Part shown: one piece after another, positions 1 to 5,238 of the stretch
Layout: the number at the start of each line of letters is the position of its first letter
Position numbering within the stretch: the stretch's first letter is position 1
DNA from: an uncultured Clostridia bacterium
GTDB taxonomy: Bacteria; Bacillota; Clostridia; Christensenellales; Borkfalkiaceae
Assembly (NCBI GenBank): GCA_947632165.1
Contig: CANROI010000108.1
Location: 1-5,238 of the forward strand
Direction of reading: 5' to 3'
Length of the DNA: 5,238 nucleotides
Translations under genes and position numbers: made by a program
The notes under the pieces: model-generated
Database searches by the model: none
Seen by the model: the letters and a program-made list of their open reading frames with translations, nothing else
Told to the model about the DNA's origin: nothing

Positions 1-126
1 GAAACAGCTCTCACGCTCCTCCCTCGTCTTGCCGAGGGGGTTCTCCCTGATCTTTTTCATGTCTATAATTTGGGAAAACGGCGCCCGTTTTATACGCGCT
101 TCGGCCTTCTCGGGGTCGGGAAACAT
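1..126 (-). CDS. Possible small or 5'-partial reading frame leaving the window, uncertain
   Basis: Of the three minus-strand frames downstream of the hairpin, only this one stays open to the window edge. It starts at an ATG at 126 (MFPDPEKAEARIKRAPFSQ) or an in-frame ATG at 60 (MKKIRENPLGKTREERESCF) and gives 42 visible codons. A TAG lies in frame four codons before the first ATG. Neither ATG has a recognisable Shine-Dalgarno, in contrast to every upstream gene. Its codons include ATA, AAA and CAA, so it is less GC-biased than the structural genes. The product is basic and hydrophilic and I do not recognise it. It could be the N-terminus of the next phage gene or a chance opening. Confidence 0.3.
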   Translation of the reverse strand, partial: MFPDPEKAEARIKRAPFSQIIDMKKIRENPLGKTREERESCF

Positions 127-164
127 TCTGTTGTGCTAATCGGCCGGAATAACGGAGAGCATAA

Positions 165-194
165 GAGCCGCCCGCGCGAACGCGCGGGCGGCTC
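165..194 (-). terminator. Strong GC-rich hairpin after the structural genes, candidate terminator or attenuator
   Basis: Bases 165-178 (gagccgcccgcgcg) and 181-194 (cgcgcgggcggctc) are perfect reverse complements, giving a 13-bp stem with a 4-base loop (or 14 bp with a 2-base gap). The stem begins about 20 bases past the stop of the 163-codon gene, the usual place for a terminator. On the minus strand the stem is preceded by a run of eight G (201-194) and followed by TTATGCTCTCC, so the U-tract of a classical intrinsic terminator is missing. On the plus strand it is followed by C8 and then TTTT. It may terminate weakly, stabilise the upstream mRNA 3' end, or lower expression of downstream genes. 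The hairpin is directly seen; termination is inferred. Confidence 0.5.
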
Positions 195-199
195 CCCCC

Positions 200-210
200 C
201 CGTTTTACGG
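200..210. repeat. Small inverted repeat next to the main hairpin
   Basis: The bases ccgt-ttt-acgg form a 4-bp stem with a 3-base loop, lying between the stop codon of the 163-codon gene and the main stem. It could stack beside the larger hairpin but is short enough to be chance. Confidence 0.25.
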
Positions 211-214
211 AAGC

Positions 215-706
215 TCAGCAGTAAGAGCGGAGCAGATCGTAGAGCGTCTGATAGTATTCGCCCAAATAGCTCCGCGCAAGGGTGTCCATTCCGAACGCCT
301 CGAGGCGCGCCTCGGGATTGGTCGTGACATGCATATAGTAGTCCCGCACGACGAGAAACCGCTGCGGATAGGCGAGGTTGTAGTTCGGGTTCTCGGGATA
401 CCGGTAAGGGCCGGCTTCGTTGCCGCCCGAAAAGTGTTCCTCATAGGCAAGCTGATAGAGAAGGTCCTCCCGGACGACCTCCACCTGCCGCTCCGCCTCC
501 GCGTCGATCTGCGCGTAGAGGTCGCGGAGCATGGAGGAACGCGCCGTGTTGTTCGTGAGGAGCGCGCGGAAGCGCTTCCCCCTCTCCTCTTCCGCCTGCG
601 AGAGGATCTCGTCCTTCTTCGCCTGCGCCTCCCGCACCATGGACATCTGCAGGGAGGAAAGATCCCCGAACTGCGGGTCGTCGAGGTCGATGATGTCGAT
701 CACCAT
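215..706 (-). CDS. Conserved-position phage protein of unknown function, coiled coil plus Tyr-rich C-terminus
   Basis: I do not recognise this 163-residue protein. It starts with a short acidic hydrophobic segment (MVIDIIDLDDPQFGDL). A long charged helix follows at about 17-92 (SLQMSMVREAQAKKDEILSQ, then EEERGKRFRALL and later DAEAERQVEVVREDLLYQL), probably a coiled coil or helical hairpin. Next is a Pro/Asn/Tyr segment (100-115, PYRYPENPNYNLAYPQ), then a C-terminal helical part (117-163). All 14 tyrosines lie at or after residue 64. There is no signal peptide or membrane span. The ATG follows AGGGAGGAG with an 8-base spacer and overlaps the preceding stop by seven bases, so it is very likely expressed. 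It is the last gene before the hairpin. In P22 the gene after gp10 encodes the tail needle gp26; needle, tail-completion or ejection-accessory roles are all possible, and none is shown by the sequence. Confidence 0.85.
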   Translation of the reverse strand: MVIDIIDLDDPQFGDLSSLQMSMVREAQAKKDEILSQAEEERGKRFRALLTNNTARSSMLRDLYAQIDAEAERQVEVVREDLLYQLAYEEHFSGGNEAGPYRYPENPNYNLAYPQRFLVVRDYYMHVTTNPEARLEAFGMDTLARSYLGEYYQTLYDLLRSYC

Positions 707-1983
707 GTGCCTGTCTCCTCCCTGAGATCGAGTGTGATGCCCCGCACGCAGGCGTCCTCGGAGAGCGTTCTCAGCTCGAAGGAAAAGCTCGTGCCGCGCA
801 CGGGGCAGGGAAATGCGAGCCGTTCGCCCGCCCTGCCGCTGCAGGCGCGCGGGATCCCGCTTCCGCGCGCCTCCACGCGGAAGTTTCCCCGCCCCTCTAC
901 GGTGACGCCGTCGAGGAACTTGCCGCGCGGCGAGAGCCCCAAGAGCGAGGGCTCAGTCACGAGCACACATTCCCGGCGGCCGAAGCGCGGAAGCCCCCGC
1001 CCGTTCAGGCGCCAGAGCTTCCCCTCCGCGAGAAAGACGAGCCCGCCGCAAGCGGCAACGTCCTCTGCGGGGGCGCGCAGGAAATGCCCCTCTTTCCGCA
1101 CGGGGTCGACGCACCAGAGCCGCCGCTTTCCGCCGGCGGTCACGGCGGCATAGTACTTCCCGTCCCACGATGCGCTCCCGACCGGCTCCTTCAGATCAAG
1201 CTCCGAGAAGCCGCAGCCCCCGAGGCGCTCGCAGCCGCTGCCGTCGAAGGAAAACAGGCCGCTCCCGGTCAGAAAGACGGCCCTGCTCCCCACGGCGCGG
1301 ACGGAACCTTCTATGATCCCGCCGCACGCATAGGGTACGCGCTCCAAACGGAAGGCGAGCGTGTCGCCCTCCGCGCGCAGCAGCTCGATCCCCCGCTCGC
1401 GGAAGAGGCACAGCTTCCCGCGGAAGGGAAGCAGCGCGAGGATCTCTCCGCATTCAGAGGGCAGTTGCAGTTCGCCCGCGCCCTGCACGGTCTCCGTCCA
1501 ATCGGTGGGAGCAAGCGGCTTTGACCAGCGCAGACGGCTCCCGTCCGCGACGAAGATCCGCTCACTGTAGACGGCGCCGCAGCGCCCGCCGGGCGCTCCC
1601 TCGATCGCCGCTTCCCCGAGACGGCAGAGCCCCTCCCGGGTGAGGACAAAATATCCGGGCGCGTCGCCCTCCGTCATGCTCAGGATCGCCTGCGCTCCGG
1701 GATGGGAATAGGTTTGCTCCTCCCCGATCGCCCGCAGCGCACCCCCTTCGCCGAGGACGAACAGCTTCGGCGTCTGCCCTTCTGCGGCCGTCAGCGCGCG
1801 CACATCCGCCGCATCGCAGAGTTTTTCGGCGCCCTCCGCGGGCACGAGCGCCCCGTCCTCGGCCTTGAAATGCAGCCCGCGGGCGAGCAATGCGCCCTCG
1901 CGCTCTTTGAAGAGGGAGATCTCCCGTCTCACGCTCCTGCGTCGGAAGGTGGGGCTTCTGAGCGCTTTGTCATAGACGATCAT
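700..1983 (-). CDS. Putative tail hub/nozzle protein (P22 gp10-like position), beta-propeller-like
   Basis: A 427-residue, beta-strand-dominated protein. From residue 65 to 335 it shows repeated blocks of short strands separated by Gly/Asp turns: KLFVLGEGGALRAIG (74), GYFVLTREGLCRLGE (110), SERIFVADGSRLRWS (140), KLCLFRERGIELL (190), AVFLTGSGLFSFDG (235), SWDGKYYAAVTAGGKRRLWC (272) and GLVFLAEGKLWRL (314). This is the appearance of a beta-propeller. The element 'R..WS.PLAPTDW' (152-162) recurs in tail nozzle/hub and packaged-DNA-stabilisation proteins of short-tailed phages. Residues about 340-427 look like a beta-sandwich (GKFLDGVTVEGRGNFRVEARG, then SFSFELRTL). The location after the adaptor matches P22 gp10. 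I chose ATG at 1983: it has AAGGAGG with a 5-base spacer and forms an ATGA overlap, whereas the in-frame GTG at 1989 lies inside the Shine-Dalgarno. Fourteen cysteines are unusual for a virion protein. An alternative is a receptor-binding or tail-fibre-like protein. Confidence 0.6.
   Translation of the reverse strand: MIVYDKALRSPTFRRRSVRREISLFKEREGALLARGLHFKAEDGALVPAEGAEKLCDAADVRALTAAEGQTPKLFVLGEGGALRAIGEEQTYSHPGAQAILSMTEGDAPGYFVLTREGLCRLGEAAIEGAPGGRCGAVYSERIFVADGSRLRWSKPLAPTDWTETVQGAGELQLPSECGEILALLPFRGKLCLFRERGIELLRAEGDTLAFRLERVPYACGGIIEGSVRAVGSRAVFLTGSGLFSFDGSGCERLGGCGFSELDLKEPVGSASWDGKYYAAVTAGGKRRLWCVDPVRKEGHFLRAPAEDVAACGGLVFLAEGKLWRLNGRGLPRFGRRECVLVTEPSLLGLSPRGKFLDGVTVEGRGNFRVEARGSGIPRACSGRAGERLAFPCPVRGTSFSFELRTLSEDACVRGITLDLREETGTW
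715..723 (-). promoter_or_regulatory. Ribosome binding site of the 163-codon gene
   Basis: AGGGAGGAG with an 8-base spacer (ACAGGCAC) before ATG at 706, located within the 3' end of the hub gene. It supports the chosen start and argues that this unknown gene is translated. The same nine bases recur on the minus strand at 24-16. Confidence 0.8.
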
Positions 1984-2540
1984 ATCCACCTCCTTGCGCG
2001 GACGGACAGCCGCTTTCTGACAATATTCGCCGCACGGAGCGCCTCGCGGTACTTCTTTTCCCAGGTCGCCGCCTCGGCAAAGCTGCCGTGCGACAGGCAG
2101 AACTCACAGGAGACGCCCAGCGCGAGGAGCCGCGCGGAGATCCTGCCCGAGAAGTCCGAATCCCCCATGAGGCACTTTTCGCGCGGGGAATAGGTATAGC
2201 GGACCGTGACCCGCCCCCTCCCGCCGTAAGCGGGCAGGCGGATGGCGGCGGGATGGACTTCGAAGGAGAGCTTTCTGCCCTCCGCGTCCTCCACGCCGAG
2301 CACCCCGACGGGCGTTTCGCGCAGGCGGTGGAGCGGAATGACGCCGTTCGGCGCGCAGAGCCGCTGCTCCCGCGTGAGCGGAAAGTAGTCGAGCGCGATC
2401 TCGTTTTCGACGAGGTTGAAACAGCGGAGCAGAGCGGAAAGATCCCCCGTCGGCTCCGCGGCGCAGTCGTTGATCTGCGCGACGAGGTCATCCCTTCCGA
2501 GATTCGCCGCGGCGAGACGAAGCACAGTCTTTACCTTCAT
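1980..2540 (-). CDS. Putative head-tail adaptor (connector) protein
   Basis: A 186-residue protein directly after the capsid gene, where P22 encodes its adaptor gp4 and T7-like phages a gp11-type adaptor. The N-terminal half is helical (1-55, with SALLRCFNLVENEIALDYFP), the middle is beta-rich (65-118, ending RGRVTVRYTYSP) and the C-terminal part is again helical (130-178, with SARLLALGVSCEFCLSHGSF then EAATWEKKYREAL). Helices flanking a beta insert, ending in a 'LALG...EFCL..G.F.EA..W..KY..AL' helix pair, is a layout I associate with connector proteins of Firmicutes phages. No catalytic motif is visible. Basic C-terminus (RKRLSVRARRWI). Six Cys (26, 40, 62, 123, 145, 148), including a CxxC. 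ATG follows a purine-rich GGGAGGGGAG immediately upstream; stop overlaps the next start by ATGA. The function is inferred mainly from position; a structural search would be decisive. Confidence 0.6.
   Translation of the reverse strand: MKVKTVLRLAAANLGRDDLVAQINDCAAEPTGDLSALLRCFNLVENEIALDYFPLTREQRLCAPNGVIPLHRLRETPVGVLGVEDAEGRKLSFEVHPAAIRLPAYGGRGRVTVRYTYSPREKCLMGDSDFSGRISARLLALGVSCEFCLSHGSFAEAATWEKKYREALRAANIVRKRLSVRARRWI
1988..1995 (-). promoter_or_regulatory. Ribosome binding site that fixes the hub gene start at 1983
   Basis: AAGGAGGT lies five bases (counted from the final GG) before ATG at 1983, inside the last codons of the adaptor gene. The in-frame GTG at 1989 is embedded in this element and so is an unlikely start. 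Confidence 0.85.
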
Positions 2541-2552
2541 GCTCCCCTCCCG

Positions 2553-3686
2553 TTACTCGCTCAGCGTGATCACGCCCTGTCCGCAGGGACGGTAGCACAT
2601 GAGTTCCGCATACTTGACGAGCGTGGCGGTGTAGACCGCCTTGCCGGGAACCTGCTTTAAGATCTTGCCGTCCTCGCCCTCCATCCACTGCCAATCGCAG
2701 AGCTGGTGCAGCGCGAAGTCTTCGGTGTTCAGAAGGTACATCGTGCCCTCGGGGCAGAAGCGGTCCGCAACGACGGGGATCCCGTTGAAGGAGAGCGCCG
2801 TATGGCCGCCCTCGAGCTTCATCGGCTCCATCCTGCGGTAGGAAGAGAGCGCGGAGATGAGCTTTCTGCGCATGTCCCAGCTGCAGACGATGAAGTCGAT
2901 CTTGCCGCCCGAAGTCTCTTCGACGCCGTCGATCGCCGCCTGTACGGCGTCCTCGGTGACCGCCTCGATCGTGGCGGTGTAGGGCACGAGCCAGCTGTTT
3001 TCCGCCTTGTCGAGCCCGTAGAGCGTGCCCGTGGGCGCGCAGATCGCCTTGAGCCCCGTGAGTTCGAGGCCGTAGGAGTTCTGCATCACGATCGAATCCC
3101 CCGCCGCGGGCGTGCCGCCGGAGAGCGTGATTTTACCGTTCTCCCTGTCGAGCGCGGTGACGGTGAGCCCGCCCGCCTTCTTCGAGGCGCCCGTGTAGAG
3201 ATCGACGATCATGCCGATCGCAAGGTTCCGCAGGGTATCGACCTTGACGCCGTCCGAGGCGTCGGTGACCTGCGCGAGCACGCCCGTCCCGTCGCCGAAG
3301 AGCATTCTGCCGAAGTTGTAGGAGGAACTCTTGATGAGCCCGTCCATCTCGTCGTTGAGCAGGTTGACGAACGCGCCCTCGCTGTTCCCCGAGGCGCGGA
3401 TCGCCTTATCGGAGATCTCGATCGTGCCGTAGAGGTTCTTGAGCGTGGAGACGAATTGGGCATAGTTCGTGCCGCCCGACTTGGGGAGATCCCCCTCCTC
3501 GGTGCCCGCGCCGACGCCGCCGCTGACCCCCACGCGCACCAACTTGCGCACATCCCTGCCCCAGACGTCCGCCGTCGTCTGCTTGACCGCCGCCAGGAAG
3601 GGATTTGCCGTCTTGTTGAGCTGCTCGCCGACAACATCCAGATAGTAGGACTTGAGCGCGCTGTCTGCCGTAGAAGTAGTAACCAT
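2553..3686 (-). CDS. Major capsid protein, HK97-fold
   Basis: The main shell protein, 377 residues, complete. Residues 40-98 run from VWGRDVRKLVRVG through a Gly-rich loop with EEGDLPKSGG to YAQFVSTLKNLYGTIEISDK; this corresponds to the N-arm/E-loop region of HK97-fold capsid proteins. Residues 103-131 (EGAFVNLLNDEMDGLIKSSS onward) fit the long spine helix. Residues about 155-215 are beta-rich (GGLTVTALDRENGKITLSGG, then SYGLELTGL) and look like an inserted beta domain. Residues 240-320 resemble the P/A domain, with NGIPVVADRFCPEGTMYLLN near the end, a common capsid ending where the protein folds back through 'G.PVV.D...P.G'. No protease gene or delta-domain is visible between scaffold and capsid. 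The start is set by a strong ribosome binding site, TAAGGAG, followed by an A-rich spacer. All six cysteines lie in the second half (216-368). Capsid identity is secure; the insert assignment is inference. Confidence 0.92.
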   Translation of the reverse strand: MVTTSTADSALKSYYLDVVGEQLNKTANPFLAAVKQTTADVWGRDVRKLVRVGVSGGVGAGTEEGDLPKSGGTNYAQFVSTLKNLYGTIEISDKAIRASGNSEGAFVNLLNDEMDGLIKSSSYNFGRMLFGDGTGVLAQVTDASDGVKVDTLRNLAIGMIVDLYTGASKKAGGLTVTALDRENGKITLSGGTPAAGDSIVMQNSYGLELTGLKAICAPTGTLYGLDKAENSWLVPYTATIEAVTEDAVQAAIDGVEETSGGKIDFIVCSWDMRRKLISALSSYRRMEPMKLEGGHTALSFNGIPVVADRFCPEGTMYLLNTEDFALHQLCDWQWMEGEDGKILKQVPGKAVYTATLVKYAELMCYRPCGQGVITLSE

Positions 3687-3694
3687 GTTTTTTT

Positions 3695-3701
3695 CTCCTT
3701 A
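3695..3701 (-). promoter_or_regulatory. Ribosome binding site of the major capsid gene, overlapping the scaffold stop
   Basis: TAAGGAG on the minus strand both ends the scaffold gene (TAA at 3701-3699) and supplies the Shine-Dalgarno of the capsid gene. It is followed by an 8-base, almost pure A spacer (AAAAAAAC) before ATG. A strong core with an A-rich unstructured spacer fits high capsid output, and the shared bases suggest ribosomes ending on scaffold may restart on capsid. Confidence 0.85.
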
Positions 3702-4142
3702 TTTCGTGTTCTTGAAGTAGCCGAGCGCCAAAGCTCCCGCCTCTGCGATCGACTTGGGTCTGACGGCGGGCGCGCTCACCCCTGCGCCCGATCCGCCCAT
3801 GAGCGGCACGCCCCTGAGCGACGCAAGATAGTCGCTCAGAACGCGGGCGCGCACGCTCTCGTTCCCGGTGACGGCGCGGTAGAGCTCTTCGCTCGTGCGC
3901 TCCGCGCGCAGGCCTTCGGCGGAGGGAGGTTCCGCTTGTCCCGCTTCCGGGGGCTTCTCCTCCTTGTTCCTGCCTTCGAGCTCCTTCAGCCGCTGGCTGC
4001 GGCGGGTGAACTCCGCCTCCAGCGACTCGTATGCGCGCAAGAGGGCGTCTGCGCTCCCGAACTTGCCGTATTCCGTCCGATCCGCCTCTTGGGCGGCCGC
4101 TCCGGGAACGGCCTCGCTTGCAACGTTCTCCTCTTCTTTCAT
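3699..4142 (-). CDS. Putative scaffolding protein
   Basis: This 147-residue, highly charged protein lies between portal and major capsid genes, the classical position of the scaffolding protein that guides procapsid assembly and is then lost or cleaved. Residues 25-56 form an amphipathic, probably coiled-coil helix beginning YGKFGSADALLRAYESLEAE. This 'KF.S.DALL.AY..LEAEF' pattern recurs in scaffold-position proteins of Firmicutes phages. It is followed by a Pro/Glu-rich, likely disordered linker (about 57-82), a second helical stretch (83-110), a Gly-rich hinge (112-123) and a short basic-ended C-terminal helix (128-147, ending GYFKNTK). In P22 a basic C-terminal element of scaffold binds coat; an equivalent role here is inference. 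The ATG at 4142 follows AGGGAG (4154-4149) with a 6-base spacer and overlaps the portal stop, suggesting translational coupling. Short for a P22 scaffold (about 300 residues), so a different size class. Confidence 0.65.
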   Translation of the reverse strand: MKEEENVASEAVPGAAAQEADRTEYGKFGSADALLRAYESLEAEFTRRSQRLKELEGRNKEEKPPEAGQAEPPSAEGLRAERTSEELYRAVTGNESVRARVLSDYLASLRGVPLMGGSGAGVSAPAVRPKSIAEAGALALGYFKNTK

Positions 4143-5238
4143 TCCATTCTCCCTGTGTTGAGTTTTGCGCGGTGAGATGCGATGTGGCGCGCCATGCGCT
4201 CCTTGATCTCCCCGTCTTTTTCCGCGCCCGAAAGAAGGGCGCGGGTGTGTTCCGCGATGTGGATGGCGTGATCGTCGTAGTCGTCCGCCTCCACCTCCCC
4301 GGTCGAGAGCAGCACGTTCTCCCGTTCCGCCTTGCCGATGTGCAGGGCGGAGATGTCGCGCGCGCTCTCGAAAGAGCCGTAGCCGAGCGCATCGAGGATC
4401 CGGTTGCGCACGTCGGGGGAGATCCCCCCGTTCTCGTCTTTGAGCAGCCCGCAGGAGAGCAGCGACATGAGCTCCTCCCTGCGCTCTGCGGGGGTCCTCT
4501 CGTACTCGGCGTCGAACTGCACGTCGTCGGCGGTGATGTCGCTCGCGTCGAAGTAATAGAGTTCGGTCTCGCCGCCCGTGCCCGTCATGCGGAGCAGCCT
4601 CCGTGCGGCGGCGAACTGCTTATACAGCCTTAAGATCTGCCTGCCCGTCTCCTTGATCGCCCGTTCCACGCTCTCCACGCTCATCTGCATGCGGCTCTGG
4701 TCCTGGTCGAGCAAGAGCTGCAGGCCCGTGGCTGAGGTCACATGGGTGGGATTGGCGGAATTGCGGGAGATCTCGCTCATGCCCGAGAAGAGGATGAACT
4801 CATCCGAGATGCGGCTCTCCTCCTGCTCAAATTCGGAGGGCACGGCGCCGCAATCGAGAAAATGCGGCTCCTTCGAGCCCTGCCGGTAGACGAGCACCTT
4901 GCCCGGGCGCAGCCCCTCCTCCGCAAGCTCCTCCGCATCCACCGAGCCGTCTTCGACCGCGATCACGCCCGAAGACAGGCGGTTCAAAAACTCATGCTTG
5001 CGGTTTCGCACCGCGTTGTAGGCGCGCTGCAGGGGGATCATGCGGTCCACGACGGAGCTGCCGAAGAAGGAGCCCGCGAGCTCGAGGCTGGTCTGGCGCA
5101 CAAAGGGGAACACGCGCTCCCCCCGCTCGCCGTTGAGATAGGGCAGCGGCCCCTCGTAGAGGAGGACGCCGCCCGCCTCGATCTCGAGCTTGCCCTGCGG
5201 CGCCTCCCCGTCGGGGCGGGTGTAGCGCTCGATGAGGA
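4139..5238 (-). CDS. Phage portal protein, P22-like, 5'-truncated by window edge
   Basis: Portal proteins form the dodecameric ring at one capsid vertex through which DNA is packaged and ejected and to which the tail attaches. The frame is open from the window edge, with 365 codons visible before a TGA stop; the true start lies outside. A GTG at 5113 is internal, because the reading continues upstream in the same style (for example GPLPYLNGERGERVFPF). Fragment residues 57-74 (FFGSSVVDRMIPLQRAYN) match the conserved portal block in which a small-residue stretch is followed by 'IPLQ..YN'. Residues 162-211 contain NPTHVTSATGLQLL, then a long helix with GRQILRLYKQF, also typical of P22-type portals. 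The C-terminus is acidic and His-rich (DDYDDHAIHIAEHTRALL at about 319-336). It is first in the visible block and overlaps the next gene by ATGA. Family assignment rests on recalled motif patterns, not a search. Confidence 0.85.
   Translation of the reverse strand, partial: LIERYTRPDGEAPQGKLEIEAGGVLLYEGPLPYLNGERGERVFPFVRQTSLELAGSFFGSSVVDRMIPLQRAYNAVRNRKHEFLNRLSSGVIAVEDGSVDAEELAEEGLRPGKVLVYRQGSKEPHFLDCGAVPSEFEQEESRISDEFILFSGMSEISRNSANPTHVTSATGLQLLLDQDQSRMQMSVESVERAIKETGRQILRLYKQFAAARRLLRMTGTGGETELYYFDASDITADDVQFDAEYERTPAERREELMSLLSCGLLKDENGGISPDVRNRILDALGYGSFESARDISALHIGKAERENVLLSTGEVEADDYDDHAIHIAEHTRALLSGAEKDGEIKERMARHIASHRAKLNTGRME
4149..4154 (-). promoter_or_regulatory. Ribosome binding site of the scaffold gene
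   Basis: AGGGAG with a 6-base spacer before ATG at 4142, lying within the last codons of the portal gene. It supports the ATGA-overlap start. Confidence 0.75.

Noticed and set aside
41..69. Plus-strand TATAAT at 64-69 as a possible promoter -10 box.
   Set aside because: The hexamer 17 bases upstream (TTCTCC) matches the -35 consensus at only three of six positions, and no plus-strand gene follows.
70..327. A plus-strand frame of 85 codons across the hairpin region.
   Set aside because: Reads through the hairpin and into the antisense of the 163-codon gene, has no ribosome binding site and no recognisable protein character.
329..1153. A 274-codon plus-strand open frame opposite the hub and the 163-codon gene.
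   Set aside because: Low-complexity Arg/Pro/Ser-rich translation in an antisense frame of GC-rich DNA; it straddles two opposite-strand genes, each with a good start signal.
1984..1989. GTG at 1989 as the start of the hub gene.
   Set aside because: It lies within the Shine-Dalgarno itself; the ATG at 1983 has proper spacing and an ATGA overlap with the upstream stop.
2706..4175. A 489-codon plus-strand open frame opposite the capsid and scaffold genes.
   Set aside because: It runs antisense to well-recognised genes with strong ribosome binding sites. Its composition (Arg, Glu, Val, Ala, Gly repeats) is what GC-rich codon positions give when read on the opposite strand, and no protein motif is visible.
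3406..4392. A 328-codon minus-strand frame overlapping the portal, scaffold and capsid genes.
   Set aside because: Arg/Gly/Ser-biased translation out of frame with three well-supported genes; a GC-driven shadow.
5111..5113. GTG at 5113 as the portal start.
   Set aside because: The frame is open to the window edge with convincing protein sequence upstream, and the conserved portal block begins only about 15 residues after this codon, leaving most of an N-terminal domain missing.
1..5238. CRISPR arrays, tRNA genes, insertion sequences, attachment sites, toxin or defence genes.
   Set aside because: No direct repeat arrays, cloverleaf-like sequences, transposase motifs or non-structural genes were seen; nearly all bases are accounted for by phage structural genes.

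Overview
The window carries part of the structural (virion assembly) gene cluster of a tailed bacteriophage or prophage, read entirely from the minus strand. From upstream to downstream the order is: portal protein (5' end cut off by the right window edge), scaffolding-like protein, HK97-fold major capsid protein, a roughly 186-residue head-tail adaptor candidate, a roughly 427-residue beta-rich tail hub/nozzle candidate, and a 163-residue protein of unknown function. A strong GC-rich hairpin follows, and then a weak small reading frame runs off the left edge. The portal sequence type and the order portal-scaffold-capsid-adaptor-hub match the P22-like short-tailed (podovirus) plan. No long-tail genes (tape measure, tail tube, sheath) are visible, although the window is too short to exclude them.

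The DNA is GC-rich by eye with strongly GC-biased third codon positions. Each structural gene has a clear Shine-Dalgarno sequence of the AGGAGG type, and the proteins are unusually rich in cysteine. Together these suggest, as inference only, a phage of a GC-rich anaerobic Firmicute (Clostridia-like). Nothing here separates a lytic phage from an integrated prophage: there is no integrase, attachment site or host gene.

Layout (minus strand): portal 5238-4139 overlaps the scaffold gene 4142-3699 by an ATGA. The scaffold stop codon lies inside the ribosome binding site of the capsid gene 3686-2553. Twelve bases separate the capsid gene from the adaptor candidate 2540-1980. That gene overlaps the hub candidate 1983-700 by another ATGA, and the hub candidate overlaps the 163-codon gene 706-215 by seven bases. 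Bases 1-214 hold a 13-14 bp perfect stem (165-194) and a possible small frame (126-1). No convincing promoter was found, so the whole block is probably one polycistronic transcript started upstream of the window.

Expected teamwork, from knowledge of the P22 group: scaffold and capsid proteins build the procapsid around the portal ring at one vertex. After DNA packaging the adaptor and hub/nozzle proteins close the portal channel and form the short tail. Terminase genes would be expected beyond the right edge, and ejection and receptor-binding proteins beyond the left edge. I see no previously undescribed system. The most open items are the 163-residue Tyr-rich protein in the slot where P22 has its tail needle, and the hairpin without a U-tract.
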